A stretch of DNA of 40,970 bases from Pseudomonadota bacterium (GCA_022560695.1 JADFSP010000021.1:1-40970), one strand, 5' to 3'; counted from the first letter of the stretch, positions 27,331 to 36,920 are shown. Translations and numbers: made by a program. The notes: generated from the sequence alone by a model not told the origin.

Positions 27331-28641
27331 GTGGCAGCTGAATCCCTGGTAGCGCACAGGGGCCGCATACTCCACTGCCTCGGGGATCCGGGAGAGGAAG
27401 CCGATCCTGCGGCAGTGGAGTACTTTTCCGACGGCGTACTCATGGTTGACGCCGGCCGGATTGTCGACCTGGGGCCCGCCGCATCCGTGTTGCCGAAATA
27501 TCCGGGTGACGTGACGCTGACCGAACACCGGGGCAATTTGCTGATACCCGGGATGATCGACTGCCACGTGCACTATCCACAGATCGATATCATCGCGTCC
27601 TGCGGTGATCAGCTACTGGATTGGCTGAATCACTATACATTTCCGGTTGAAAGCCGCTTTGACGACAGTGACGAGGCCCTTTCTGTCGCGGAATTTTTTC
27701 TGGATGAATTGCTGCGCAACGGCACGACAACGGCGCTGGTTTTTGCGACCGTGCACCCACAGTCAGTCGATGCCATTTTCGCGGCCGCGCTGAAGCGCAA
27801 CATGCGACTCGCAGCCGGCAAGGTGCTCATGGACAGAAATTGTCCGGAGGCGTTGCAGGACGATGCCGCATCCGCATACCGGGACAGTCGCGAATTGCTG
27901 GAGCGCTGGCACGGCCAGGGCAGGTTGCACTACGCGATCACACCTCGATTTGCACCGACCTGCAGCGATGCCCAGCTCGCGGCCGCCGGCAAGCTGGCGG
28001 CGGAATTTCCAGAGACCCTCGTGCACACGCACCTGGCTGAAAATATCGATGAAGTCGCCTGGGTGGCGGATTTGTTTCCGGCGAGCCGCAGCTATCTGGA
28101 CGTCTACAAACAGGCTGGATTGCTCCGCGAGCGCTCGGTGTTCGCGCATTGCCTGCATCTCGACGAACAGGATTACGTCGACCTCGCAGCCGCAGGCGGC
28201 GCCATGGCATTTTGTCCAACGTCGAATCTTTTCCTTGGCAGCGGGTTGTTCGATCTTGCGCGGGCCCGAGGTCACCGCATTCGGGTCGGGCTCGGTACTG
28301 ATGTAGGTGGCGGAACCAGTCTGGGCATGCTGCGCACGATGAGTGAGGCCTACAAGGTGTTGCAGCTCAATCGGCAGACCCTGTCCAGTTACAGGGCATT
28401 GTTTCTCGTGACGCTCGGAGCAGCCGAAGCCTTATACATGGACGACCGCATAGGCAACTTCGCGCTTGGCAAGGATGCTGACTTCATCACGTTGAACTAC
28501 GACTCAACGCCGCTCATGCAGCGGCGACTCGAACATGCGGAAGAACTCACTGAGGAGCTTTTCGTACTGATAATGCTCGGCGACGATCGCGCGATCAGTG
28601 CAGCCTACGTCATGGGCGAGCTGGCCTATTCAAAAGAATAG
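27331..28641 (+). CDS. guaD: Guanine deaminase
   Basis: GuaD deaminates guanine to xanthine, the substrate of XdhAB. The 436-residue amidohydrolase has the zinc motif H-V-H (His79, His81) in IDCHVHYPQ, a HTHLAEN block near residue 233, the AHCLHLDEQD histidine, and the GLGTDVGGGTSLGMLRTM block with the metal-binding Asp. HVHYPQ and the GTDVGGG block distinguish guanine deaminase from other amidohydrolases. The GTG at 27331 is the first start after an in-frame stop, so the start is well fixed, though the ribosome site is weak. It lies 50 nt after the Tsx gene. Confidence 0.94.
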   Translation: MAAESLVAHRGRILHCLGDPGEEADPAAVEYFSDGVLMVDAGRIVDLGPAASVLPKYPGDVTLTEHRGNLLIPGMIDCHVHYPQIDIIASCGDQLLDWLNHYTFPVESRFDDSDEALSVAEFFLDELLRNGTTTALVFATVHPQSVDAIFAAALKRNMRLAAGKVLMDRNCPEALQDDAASAYRDSRELLERWHGQGRLHYAITPRFAPTCSDAQLAAAGKLAAEFPETLVHTHLAENIDEVAWVADLFPASRSYLDVYKQAGLLRERSVFAHCLHLDEQDYVDLAAAGGAMAFCPTSNLFLGSGLFDLARARGHRIRVGLGTDVGGGTSLGMLRTMSEAYKVLQLNRQTLSSYRALFLVTLGAAEALYMDDRIGNFALGKDADFITLNYDSTPLMQRRLEHAEELTEELFVLIMLGDDRAISAAYVMGELAYSKE

Positions 28642-28945
28642 GAGGGCCTTTACGGTCAGGACGATCTTATGTCGCAGAAGCACAGGGATGTGCGAGAGCG
28701 ACGAGGCCCGAATCGTTCGCGGCTGAGGCCGCTGCAAGAATGCTCGCCAGGAATTCGGTCTGGTTGCGCCGATAGCACGATGTTCAAGGACCGACAACTG
28801 CGGTGACCAGGCGCAAAATACCTGTCTAGACTCATTCTAAGCCGTTATTTCTATTGATAATCATCGAAAATAGGCAGAAAATTTCAAACGGAAGAATAAA
28901 CAACAACATTTCCATCTTTTTGACGTGCCGTGGGAGGAATGTCAT
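28642..28945. other. Long leader region before the DUF1097 gene
   Basis: This 304-nt gap has a GC-rich first half with no gene and a markedly AT-rich second half (about 28840-28920). The AT-rich part contains a dyad, CTATT (28851-28855) with AATAG (28869-28873), around GATAATCATC. This is a plausible promoter or operator for the following gene. A clean -35/-10 pair was not found. No small coding frame with a ribosome site is seen. Confidence 0.35.
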
Positions 28946-29464
28946 ATGAGCAGTTTAATTGCACTTTGTGTCAGTATTGGGGTCCTTGGCGGGGTCGCTA
29001 CTTATCTAGCACTGGGTCCGCTGGCAGGAATCATCCTGATTTGGGCCATATTCATCGGCTGGGCCACCTATTTCGCTTTAGGCGGCGATAGCGCAGCACT
29101 CAAGAAAACGATCACATGCAATGTCTTTGGCGCTGTTTGCGGGTGGTTAATGGCCATAATATTGTTGAGTACCCCTTTGAGCGGTATGGGGGCGGCAGGT
29201 GCGGCCATCGCCGTCGGCTTGACGGTCCTTGGAATGTGCCTGGCGGCGCATGTTCCGGCTCTCGATTCCATCCCGGCCAGTGTCTACGGCTATGCTGCCA
29301 CAGCTTCTTATCTACTCCAGACCGACGGCGCGCTGGATATGGGTGCTCTGACAGGAGCGAATTTCAGTAACGCGTTTGTCATCATCGCGGTCTCATTGAT
29401 CGTTGGTGCTTTTTTTGGCCTTGCATCCGGGAAGCTTGGAGGAATGCTGGCGAAAGGCGACTAG
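28946..29464 (+). CDS. DUF1097-family inner-membrane protein
   Basis: The 172-residue protein is almost entirely membrane-spanning, with about five or six helices, and resembles the DUF1097 family (YcdZ-like), which has no settled function. GGGAGGA sits 9 nt before ATG 28946, which decides this start over the GTG at 28925. Small charged loops (GGDSAALKK, GKLGG) and an Ala/Gly-rich helix pattern suggest a small-molecule channel or transporter. It is the last plus-strand gene of the purine island and ends in a strong terminator, so transport of a purine degradation product is a fair guess, not shown by the sequence. Confidence 0.75.
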   Translation: MSSLIALCVSIGVLGGVATYLALGPLAGIILIWAIFIGWATYFALGGDSAALKKTITCNVFGAVCGWLMAIILLSTPLSGMGAAGAAIAVGLTVLGMCLAAHVPALDSIPASVYGYAATASYLLQTDGALDMGALTGANFSNAFVIIAVSLIVGAFFGLASGKLGGMLAKGD

Positions 29465-29572
29465 TAATTCGCCAGTCGAAAGGACTGTCCAGTTCAGGTA
29501 TTTGGGACTATCTGCCCGGTAGAACAACGTACTCAAAAACACCCGGGCGCCCATCAGAAAAGCTACATCATT

Positions 29573-29598
29573 ACCCCGCTTCGGCGGGGTTTTTGTTG
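29573..29598 (+). terminator. Rho-independent terminator closing the purine island
   Basis: ACCCCGC (29573-29579) and GCGGGGT (29584-29590) close a TTCG tetraloop, followed by TTTTTGTTG. This is a textbook intrinsic terminator for plus-strand transcription from the DUF1097 gene, placed just before the converging glycerate kinase. Confidence 0.95.
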
Positions 29599-29615
29599 CA
29601 GTGGAAATGTCGGCG

Positions 29616-30878
29616 TCAGTCGCCTGCCGCTTTGGTAATTACGATAGCGCGAAAATCGTTGACATTGGTTCGCGTGGGCCCCGTAACGACCAATGCGTCC
29701 AATGCCGAGAAGAAACCGTAGCCGTCGTTGTTTTCGAGATATTCGGCCGGATTCATGCCGGCGTCGCGGGCCCTGGACAGACTGTCGGGCGTAACGATAC
29801 AGCCCGCATTGTCCTCCGTGCCATCGATCCCATCCGTGTCACACGCAATGGCATAGACGTCGCTCTGTGCCTGCAGTGCAATCGCCAGGCTCAGCGCAAA
29901 TTCCGCATTACGCCCGCCGCGTCCGTTGCCGCGCACGGTTACCGTGGTTTCGCCGCCCGACAAGATCACACAAGGCGCTGCCGCCGGTTGGCCGTACTTC
30001 GCAACCTGGCGAGCGATCCCGGCATGCACAATTGCGACTTCGCGTGACTCACCTTCCAGGTCACCGAGTACCACCGCTGAATATCCGGCCTGCTCAACGA
30101 ACTGCACCGCGGCGGCAAGCGATTGTTGCGCCGTTGCAATGATGTGCGTCGACGCGCGTTTGAAAATCGGATCACCGGGCTTCGGTGTTTCGTTCTCCGC
30201 ACTCGCCAGGTGGCGCCGCACATTCTCGGCAACGTCGATCCCGTAGCGGCTGAGTACGCCTTGCGCGTCTGCCAGCGTCGTCGCATCAGGCACTGTCGGG
30301 CCGGAAGCGACAACGGCAGGATCGTCACCGGGCACGTCGGAAATAATCAGGGTCACAACCTGTGCCGGTGCACACGCGGCCGCCAGCTTGCCGCCCTTGA
30401 TCGCAGAGAGATGCTTGCGAACGCAATTCATCTCGGCGATCGTTGCGCCCGACTTCAACAAGGCCGTATTAATCGATTGCTTGTCCTTGAGCGTGATGCC
30501 CGGCGCCGGGAGTGCGAGCAGTGACGAGCCCCCTCCCGAGATCAGGCAGATGACCAGGTCATCCTGGTTCAATTTTGAGACGGTCTGCAATATTTGCTCA
30601 GCCGCCTCCTGGCCGGCCGTGTCCGGTACGGGGTGGGCAGCTTCCACCACCGCGATCGATTCGCACGGCACTGCGTGGCCATAGCGCGTGACGACCCGGC
30701 CGCTCAACGAACCGGACCAATGCGATTCGACGGCCTGCGCCATGCTCGCGGCAGCCTTGCCAGCACCGATGACAATCGTCCTGCCGCTGGCGGCGGGCGG
30801 CAGATATCGGGGGACAGTCGCTGCGGCGCTTACCGACTCAACAGCTGCAGCGAACATCTCCAGCAGAAATTGCTGCAT
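29616..30878 (-). CDS. Glycerate kinase, class II (GK-II/MOFRL family)
   Basis: The enzyme phosphorylates D-glycerate, the end product of the glyoxylate carboligase route, feeding glycolysis. The 420-residue protein has the N-terminal GK-II domain with TIVIGAGKAAASMA (about 34-47) and the glycine-rich LISGGGSSLLALPAPG (about 110-125). The C-terminal MOFRL domain has CVILSGGETTVTVRGNGRGGRNAEFAL and the DTDGIDGTEDNAGC block. Members are often misannotated as hydroxypyruvate reductase (TtuD). I chose ATG 30878, with AGGAC upstream, over the TTG at 30914. It is last in the gcl-hyi-glxR operon, 62 nt after glxR. Confidence 0.92.
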   Translation of the reverse strand: MQQFLLEMFAAAVESVSAAATVPRYLPPAASGRTIVIGAGKAAASMAQAVESHWSGSLSGRVVTRYGHAVPCESIAVVEAAHPVPDTAGQEAAEQILQTVSKLNQDDLVICLISGGGSSLLALPAPGITLKDKQSINTALLKSGATIAEMNCVRKHLSAIKGGKLAAACAPAQVVTLIISDVPGDDPAVVASGPTVPDATTLADAQGVLSRYGIDVAENVRRHLASAENETPKPGDPIFKRASTHIIATAQQSLAAAVQFVEQAGYSAVVLGDLEGESREVAIVHAGIARQVAKYGQPAAAPCVILSGGETTVTVRGNGRGGRNAEFALSLAIALQAQSDVYAIACDTDGIDGTEDNAGCIVTPDSLSRARDAGMNPAEYLENNDGYGFFSALDALVVTGPTRTNVNDFRAIVITKAAGD

Positions 30879-30940
30879 GGCTGAGTCCTGTTGAGCGCTG
30901 CTGCGTTGGTCCAATGCCGGCTCCGGGAAAGCCTGGTCAG

Positions 30941-31822
30941 TCAGGCAATATCGTGATTGCCCATGATTTCCAGTGCGCGAACGAGTGCCGAGTGGTCCCA
31001 GCCTGCGCCGCCATTGGCGACGCAGGCACTGAACATTTGCTGCGCCGTCGCCGTATTCGGCAGGCTCAATCCAAGCGTCCTTGCGCCGTCCAGCGCAAGG
31101 TTCAGATCCTTCTGATGCAACTCGATCCGAAAGCCCGGATCGAATGTGCGCTTGATCATGCGTTCGCCATGGACCTCCAGAATCTTGGATGCGGCAAATC
31201 CACCCATCAGGGCCTCGCGCACTTTTGCCGGGTCGGCGCCAGCCCTGGACGCAAACAGCAATGCCTCACCCACGGCCTGGATATTCAACGCCACGATGAT
31301 CTGGTTGGCGACCTTGCAGGTCTGGCCGTCACCATTGCCGCCGACGAGGGTGATGTTCTTGCCCATCAGGTCGAACAGCGGCTTGATTTCTTTAAATGTC
31401 TTCTCGGGCCCGCCCACCATGATCGTCAGTGCCCCTGCCCTGGCGCCAACTTCGCCTCCGGATACGGGCGCGTCCAGGTACTGGCAGCCGAGTTCGTTGA
31501 TGCGCGCCGCGAAGTCCTTTGTTGCCAGTGGCGCTATCGAACTCATATCGACGACAATCTTGCCACTGGCTATTCCGGAACTGACGCCGTGCTCGCCGAA
31601 CAAGACCTCCTCAACGTGCGGTGTGTCGGGGACCATCGTGATGATAATGTCGGCCTGCTCTGCCACCTCACGAGCTGTCGCACAATCCACACCGCCGGCG
31701 TCCAGCAGGTTCTTCGGAACACCGCCGTGACTGTTGAGGAACATCTTGTGTCCTGCCACCTGCAGATGTCCCGCCATCGGCGCGCCCATGATACCCAGCC
31801 CTATGAAACCCAGGTTTTTCAC
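30941..31822 (-). CDS. glxR: 2-hydroxy-3-oxopropionate (tartronate semialdehyde) reductase
   Basis: This beta-hydroxyacid dehydrogenase reduces tartronate semialdehyde to D-glycerate with NAD(P)H. The 293 residues start with the Rossmann motif GFIGLGIMGAPMAGHL. The substrate-binding DAPVSGGEVGARAG (about 118-130) and the catalytic block GGNGDGQTCKVANQ with Lys170 and Asn173 are all present. Length is normal for GlxR/GarR. It lies between hyi (18 nt gap) and the kinase, the place expected for its reaction. A 3-hydroxyisobutyrate dehydrogenase would be the main alternative, made unlikely by the operon. Confidence 0.94.
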   Translation of the reverse strand: MKNLGFIGLGIMGAPMAGHLQVAGHKMFLNSHGGVPKNLLDAGGVDCATAREVAEQADIIITMVPDTPHVEEVLFGEHGVSSGIASGKIVVDMSSIAPLATKDFAARINELGCQYLDAPVSGGEVGARAGALTIMVGGPEKTFKEIKPLFDLMGKNITLVGGNGDGQTCKVANQIIVALNIQAVGEALLFASRAGADPAKVREALMGGFAASKILEVHGERMIKRTFDPGFRIELHQKDLNLALDGARTLGLSLPNTATAQQMFSACVANGGAGWDHSALVRALEIMGNHDIA

Positions 31823-31840
31823 GTTGCTTTCCTTATCAAG

Positions 31841-32623
31841 TCAAGCGTTCAGATACGGTTGAGCCCAGCCGAGTCCAGCCGCCGTTGTCGTCGCCGGCAC
31901 ATATTCACAGCCGATCCAGCCGTCGTAGCCGAGCCCGTCGATGAAATCGAACAGGAACGAGTAACTGATCTCGCCGCTGCCGGGTTCGTGGCGCCCCGGA
32001 TTGTCCGCAAGCTGCATGTGGGCAATACGAGGTAAATTCGATTCTATGGTCGGGGCAAGATCCCCTTCCATGATTTGCATGTGGTAGATGTCGTATTGCA
32101 GGAACAGATTGTCGGATGCGACTTCATCGAACAGGTCCAGTGCCTGCCGGGTGTTGTGCAGGTAAAACCCGGGGATGTCACGCGTGTTGACCGGCTCGGA
32201 CAACAGGCGAATTCCAGCCCCGGCAAGCGCGGGCGCCGCGAACTTCAGGTTGTCGATGACGGTTTGTCGCACCTTGTCGGCGTCCACCCCCTGCGGCTCG
32301 ATACCGACGAGGCAGTTCAATTGCTTGCAGCCCAGCGCAGTGGCGTACTCGATTGCTCGACCGACGCCATCCTGAAATTCGCCGATCCGGTCCGGGTGAC
32401 AGGCAATGCCTCGCTCCCCTGCAGCCCAATCGCCGGCGGGAAGATTGTGCAGCACTTGCGTCAGCCCGTATTGCTGCAATCGATCGGCAAGCTCCGCCGC
32501 CGAAAAATCATAAGGGAAAAGATACTCGACGCCCTTGAAGCCGGAATCCGAAGCAGCCTGAAACCGATCCAGGAAGTCACAGTCGTGGTAGAGCATCGTC
32601 AGGTTGGCGGCGAACCTGGGCAT
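31841..32623 (-). CDS. hyi: Hydroxypyruvate isomerase
   Basis: Hyi interconverts hydroxypyruvate and tartronate semialdehyde. The 260-residue TIM-barrel (AP-endonuclease-2-like) protein starts MPRFAANLTMLY, as Hyi does, and includes GFKGVEYLFPYDF (about 28-40), VLHNLPAGDWAAGERGIAC (about 57-75), LLSEPVNTRDIPGFYL with the metal-binding Glu, and LQYDIYHMQIMEGDL with a further metal-binding Asp/His pair. Length matches Escherichia coli Hyi (about 258). The gene starts 12 nt after the gcl stop. Confidence 0.94.
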   Translation of the reverse strand: MPRFAANLTMLYHDCDFLDRFQAASDSGFKGVEYLFPYDFSAAELADRLQQYGLTQVLHNLPAGDWAAGERGIACHPDRIGEFQDGVGRAIEYATALGCKQLNCLVGIEPQGVDADKVRQTVIDNLKFAAPALAGAGIRLLSEPVNTRDIPGFYLHNTRQALDLFDEVASDNLFLQYDIYHMQIMEGDLAPTIESNLPRIAHMQLADNPGRHEPGSGEISYSFLFDFIDGLGYDGWIGCEYVPATTTAAGLGWAQPYLNA

Positions 32624-32635
32624 TGTTACTCCCGT

Positions 32636-34411
32636 TCAGTCGAGCATCGAGATCGCGGTAGGGGCATCTTCGCCTTGCTCCGCAAGATCTTCGAACTCGG
32701 TCAGGTTGTCTATCTCGGTACCCATCGAAATGTTCGTGACACGCTCGAGTATTACTTCGACAACGACCGGGACGCTGTGCTTCTTCATCAATTTTCCGGC
32801 CTCTACCAGAGCGTCCCCGATCTTGTCGGGCTCGAACACGCGCAACGCCTTGCAGCCCAGGCCTTCGACGACCGCCACATGATCAACGCCGTATCCCGCC
32901 GCATTGCTTGCATTGATGTTCTCGTAGGACAGATCCACGCAATAGTCCATTTCGAATCCGCGCTGCGCCTGGCGAATGAGGCCGAGGTAGGAATTGTTCA
33001 CGACGACATGCACATAGGGCAGCTTGAACTGCGCGCCGGCGGCCAGTTCCTCGATCATGAATTGGAAATCGTAATCACCGGATAAGGCGACGACACGTCG
33101 TTTCGGGTCTGCGGCACAGACGCCGAGTGCGGCCGGCACCGTCCAGCCGAGCGGACCGGCCTGGCCGCAGTTTATCCAGTGCCGCGGCTGGTAGACGTGC
33201 AGGAACTGAGCCGCAGCGATTTGCGACAGCCCGATCGTCGACACGTAACAGGTGTCCTTGCCGAAGACCTTGTTCATTTCCTCGTAGACACGTTGTGGCT
33301 TGATGGGGACATCGTCGAAGTGAGTACGCCGCAGCATCGTACGCTTGCGCTCCTGGCAGTCCTCTACCCACGCGCTGCGATCCTTGAGCTTGCTTGCCTT
33401 CTTCCATTCCCTGGCAATCGCGACAAATAACTCCAGCGCCGCCCTGGCATCCGAGACGATGCCGTAATCGGGACCGAAGACGCGCCCGATTTGTGTCGGT
33501 TCAATGTCGACATGCACGAACTTGCGGCCTTCAGTGTAGACCTCCACCGAGCCGGTGTGACGATTCGCCCAGCGGTTGCCGATGCCCATGACGAAGTCGG
33601 ATGCCAGCATCGTCGCATTGCCGTAGCGGTGCGAGGTTTGCAAGCCGACCATTCCCGCCATCAACGGGTGATCGTCGGGTATCGTGCCCCAGCCCATCAA
33701 TGTGGGAATGACTGGCACGCCGGTCACCTCGGCAAGTTCCACCAACAGTGGAGACGCATCGGCATTGATGATGCCGCCGCCCGCCACGATCAGCGGCCGA
33801 TCGGCGTCATTCAACATCTGCATCGCACGCTCGGCCTGCAGGCGCGTCGCGGCCGGTTTGTAGGGCGTCAGCGGTTCGTACGTCTCTGCATCGAACTCGA
33901 TTTCGGCCATCTGCACATCGAATGGCAGATCGATCAATACGGGCCCGGGACGCCCGGAGCGCATCACGTGAAAGGCCTGTTGGAATACTTGCGGTACCAG
34001 CGCCGCCTCACGGACCGTGACGGCCCACTTGGTAACCGGCTTGGCAATGGATTCGATATCGACCGCCTGAAAATCTTCCTTATAAAGACGCGCACGCGGT
34101 GCCTGGCCGGTAATGCACAAAATCGGGATCGAATCCGCTGACGCAGAATACAGGCCCGTGATCATGTCGGTGCCTGCCGGACCGGACGTTCCGAGGCAGA
34201 CACCGATATTGCCCGCGTTCGCCCGGGTATAGCCCTCGGCCATGTGCGACGCGCCTTCGACATGCCTGGCAAGAATGTGCTTGATGCCCCCGGATGCTCG
34301 CATCGCCGCATACAGCGGATTGATCGCAGCGCCCGGCACGCCGAATGCCTGCCGGACCCCTTCTTTTTCCATTACGGCAACGGCGGCGTCTATGGCTCGC
34401 ATACGTGTCAT
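32636..34411 (-). CDS. gcl: Glyoxylate carboligase (tartronate-semialdehyde synthase)
   Basis: Gcl joins two glyoxylates into tartronate semialdehyde with loss of CO2, using ThDP and FAD. The 591 residues align throughout with the E. coli enzyme (593) as I remember it. Val51 in [11 protein letters not shown] occupies the position where other ThDP enzymes have the catalytic Glu, a hallmark of Gcl. The C-terminal ThDP motif begins at [13 protein letters not shown]. The frame is open upstream to 34582, but ATG 34411 matches the family start ([10 protein letters not shown]) and has GGGGGA upstream. Ureidoglycolate-derived glyoxylate from purines is the likely source of substrate. Confidence 0.96.
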   Translation of the reverse strand: MTRMRAIDAAVAVMEKEGVRQAFGVPGAAINPLYAAMRASGGIKHILARHVEGASHMAEGYTRANAGNIGVCLGTSGPAGTDMITGLYSASADSIPILCITGQAPRARLYKEDFQAVDIESIAKPVTKWAVTVREAALVPQVFQQAFHVMRSGRPGPVLIDLPFDVQMAEIEFDAETYEPLTPYKPAATRLQAERAMQMLNDADRPLIVAGGGIINADASPLLVELAEVTGVPVIPTLMGWGTIPDDHPLMAGMVGLQTSHRYGNATMLASDFVMGIGNRWANRHTGSVEVYTEGRKFVHVDIEPTQIGRVFGPDYGIVSDARAALELFVAIAREWKKASKLKDRSAWVEDCQERKRTMLRRTHFDDVPIKPQRVYEEMNKVFGKDTCYVSTIGLSQIAAAQFLHVYQPRHWINCGQAGPLGWTVPAALGVCAADPKRRVVALSGDYDFQFMIEELAAGAQFKLPYVHVVVNNSYLGLIRQAQRGFEMDYCVDLSYENINASNAAGYGVDHVAVVEGLGCKALRVFEPDKIGDALVEAGKLMKKHSVPVVVEVILERVTNISMGTEIDNLTEFEDLAEQGEDAPTAISMLD

Positions 34412-34574
34412 GGTTGCGTGTCCCCCGGCGATTGCCTGCGTGCCGCAGCACGATGGTGTGTTGTTCTTCGACCCGGTAGTCATGATATCAGATCCCGAAT
34501 TGGGGGCCCGTCGCGCCCCGCAAATTGATACAGTCGTGCGCAGGAGTGCCACGGTCACACGAGGAGCATCAAAT

Positions 34575-35996
34575 ATGACCACAACCGGAAGGCTTCAATG
34601 GTCGTCCCGTTTCGTTTTCCTGATGGCCGCCGTCGGTTGCGCCGTGGGTCTCGGAAATATCTGGCGCTTCCCGTACACCGCGGGTGTCAATGGTGGCGGC
34701 GCGTTCGTGCTTGTCTACCTCGGCGCGGTCGCTTTACTGGCACTGCCGGTGCTGATGGCCGAACTGTTGATCGGCAGGCGCGGCGCAGCAGGTCCACCGG
34801 CCGCGATCGCCGCCGTCGCGCAGGAATCCGGCCGGTCGCTGCACTGGCGCTGGATGGGCGTTGTTCTCGGTGGCGTGGGCTCGGTGCTCGCGCTGTCCTT
34901 CTACTCTGTCGTCGGTGCGTGGACCATCGCGTATGCGTTCAAGATGGCGGCGGGACAGCTTCAACAAATAACGGCCGACGGTGCCAAAGTCGTTTTTGAC
35001 GACCTGAACGCGAGCCCGGAAATGCTCCTCGCTTGGTTCGCGGTTTTCATCGGCATCACGATCTTTATTTCTTCGCGAGGCCTCCGTGCGGGCATCGAGC
35101 GTGCCGTCAAATTCATGATGCCGGCACTGTTCGTGATGTTGATCATCATGGTGATCTATGCGGCGGTTGTTGGCGACATGCGCCGCGCATTGAGCTTCCT
35201 GTTCACACCCGACTTCAGCAAGCTCAACGCAACCGTCGTGATGAGCGCTTTCGGGCAGGCATTTTTCAGTGTCAGCGTTGGTATCACCAACATGATGGCG
35301 TATGGCGCCTACATTAGGCGCGACACCAACTTGCCGCAGGCATCGCTGATCATCGTCGGAGTCGACACGCTGGTCGCGTTGATGGCCGGCCTTGCGATCT
35401 TTCCGATCGTGTTCATGTACGGACTGGATCCGGCCGGGGGGCCCGGCCTGGTGTTCATGACCTTGCCGTTTGCCTTTGGACAGATTCCCGGCGGCCTGAT
35501 ATTCGGCACGTTATTTTTCGTGTTGCTGTTTTTTGCCGCGCTGACATCGTCCATCTCGATGCTGGAGGCGCCCGTCTCCTGGCTACGCGATGCAACATCT
35601 CTGTCGCGGCGAGCAGCGGCCGCGCTGATGGGGGGCGTCAGTTTCTTCCTGGGCATTCTCGCCGCGTTGTCGTTTAACGTCCTGTCGGATATACATCCGC
35701 TGGGATCAATGAGAATTTTTGCCGGCAAGACATTTTTCGATTTGTTCGATTATCTCGTCACCAATATCATGATGCCGCTTGGCGGCATACTCATCGCCGT
35801 ATTCGCCGGCTGGCTGATGAAATCAACATTCAGTCATGACGAGTTGTTTGCCGGTCGAAATGCGATATTGCATCGACTCTGGCTGGTTCTCGTTCGTTTT
35901 CTCGCGCCGGTGATTTTGGGACTGGTGTTTATCGAGATGGCATCGGGCAAGTCAATATTCGATTTGTTCGCCGCCATTGCCGGCAATTCGCCGTGA
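34575..35996 (+). CDS. Sodium-dependent transporter of the SNF (neurotransmitter:sodium symporter) family
   Basis: The 473-residue membrane protein has the family signature [21 protein letters not shown] (about residues 24-44, overlapping helix 1, with Na+-site residues) and about eleven helices. Bacterial members carry amino acids or related small molecules with Na+. GAGGAG lies 8 nt before ATG 34575; the frame runs back into gcl on the other strand, but helix 1 fixes this start. It is divergent from gcl with about 160 nt between starts, so both may share regulation; uptake of an amino acid or purine-derived compound is inferred. It converges on the TSUP gene with a 2-nt gap. Confidence 0.9.
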   Translation: MTTTGRLQWSSRFVFLMAAVGCAVGLGNIWRFPYTAGVNGGGAFVLVYLGAVALLALPVLMAELLIGRRGAAGPPAAIAAVAQESGRSLHWRWMGVVLGGVGSVLALSFYSVVGAWTIAYAFKMAAGQLQQITADGAKVVFDDLNASPEMLLAWFAVFIGITIFISSRGLRAGIERAVKFMMPALFVMLIIMVIYAAVVGDMRRALSFLFTPDFSKLNATVVMSAFGQAFFSVSVGITNMMAYGAYIRRDTNLPQASLIIVGVDTLVALMAGLAIFPIVFMYGLDPAGGPGLVFMTLPFAFGQIPGGLIFGTLFFVLLFFAALTSSISMLEAPVSWLRDATSLSRRAAAALMGGVSFFLGILAALSFNVLSDIHPLGSMRIFAGKTFFDLFDYLVTNIMMPLGGILIAVFAGWLMKSTFSHDELFAGRNAILHRLWLVLVRFLAPVILGLVFIEMASGKSIFDLFAAIAGNSP

Positions 35997-35998
35997 GC

Positions 35999-36817
35999 CT
36001 ATCCGGCATGCAGCGTCTGCAACAGCATCCTTACTGAGACCAGGAGCAGAAACACGCCAAACAGGAGGCTGAGGTGCCGCCGGCTGAGCGCGTGCGCGAA
36101 CTTCGCACCGAGTGGCGCAGCCAGAATGGTTGTTGGCGCGATAAATGCGAAGCCGATCAAATTGACGTAACCCAGGCTGCCGGCTGGCAGTAATTCATTC
36201 CCCAATCCCATGTAGATGAAGCCGAGGGCGCCGGGGATACTGATCACCAACCCGAATAATGCGGCGGTTCCTATCGCCCTGTGAATCGGTTCGCCCATCA
36301 ATGTCAGGGACGCAACGCTCAATGTCCCGCCGCCGATACCCATCATCGTCGAAATCGTGCCAATCGCCACCGGCATCGCCGCAATGGCAATACCGCGCGG
36401 GACCTCGGGCGCAAGTGTCACCTTGTCGAGCGGAAGCGCCATTTTCAGCGCTACCAGCAGCGCGACGATTGCAAACACGGCGGTAAGCACCTGGCCGTCG
36501 ACACGACTCGCGATGAAGGTGCCGGCGACGGCGCCCAGGAAGATGAAAGGCATCCAGCGTTTGACAAGCCCTGTGTCAACGGCACCACGCTTGTAATGTG
36601 CGCGAGATGAAGAAATCGAGGTAGGAATGATCACGGCGAGCGACGTCGCAACCGCAATGTGCATGCGAACGGCCGCATCGACGTTCAGCAGCTCGAGCAC
36701 CCACTCAAGTACGGGTACGACAACGATACCGCCACCGACGCCAAGCAGTCCGGCGAGAATGCCCGCGACGATTCCGGTGCAAAGCATCGCCATTGCCAAC
36801 AGGGCGAACTCAGGCAC
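35999..36817 (-). CDS. TSUP-family (TauE/SafE-like) membrane permease
   Basis: The 272-residue protein has about eight helices in two related halves. Each half begins with the TSUP glycine motif: LLGVGGGIVVVPVLEWVL (about 24-41) and MMGIGGGTLSVASLTLMG (about 158-175). TSUP proteins export or import small organic anions, including sulfite, sulfoacetate and other organosulfur compounds. The substrate here is not evident. It is transcribed towards the SNF gene, 2 nt away. Its start region faces the PA2779-like gene across a 148-nt divergent intergenic region. Confidence 0.88.
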   Translation of the reverse strand: MPEFALLAMAMLCTGIVAGILAGLLGVGGGIVVVPVLEWVLELLNVDAAVRMHIAVATSLAVIIPTSISSSRAHYKRGAVDTGLVKRWMPFIFLGAVAGTFIASRVDGQVLTAVFAIVALLVALKMALPLDKVTLAPEVPRGIAIAAMPVAIGTISTMMGIGGGTLSVASLTLMGEPIHRAIGTAALFGLVISIPGALGFIYMGLGNELLPAGSLGYVNLIGFAFIAPTTILAAPLGAKFAHALSRRHLSLLFGVFLLLVSVRMLLQTLHAG

Positions 36818-36891
36818 GACTGTGCCCCCGTTCTTTGTTGCCGTAAATAGCCATTAAATCGCCGCCATCCCGATCCATCATCCCACCCCCA

Positions 36892-36920
36892 TTCAATCGT
36901 TGTTCACATGCAACTATAAT
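36892..36920 (+). promoter_or_regulatory. Probable sigma70 promoter of the PA2779/PA2778-like pair
   Basis: A perfect TATAAT lies at 36915-36920. The hexamer TTCAAT at 36892-36897 is 17 bp upstream, a weak -35. It is 45 nt before the ATG at 36966, in the divergent region next to the TSUP gene. Confidence 0.5.

Noticed and set aside
30914..33085. Two long plus-strand frames opposite glxR, hyi and gcl
   Set aside because: Both are antisense to strongly identified enzymes and show His/Arg/Gln-rich shadow composition without ribosome sites.
34242..34574. Upstream extension of the SNF transporter frame into gcl
   Set aside because: It is antisense to the conserved N-terminus of gcl, while the SNF helix-1 signature begins shortly after ATG 34575, which has a good ribosome site.
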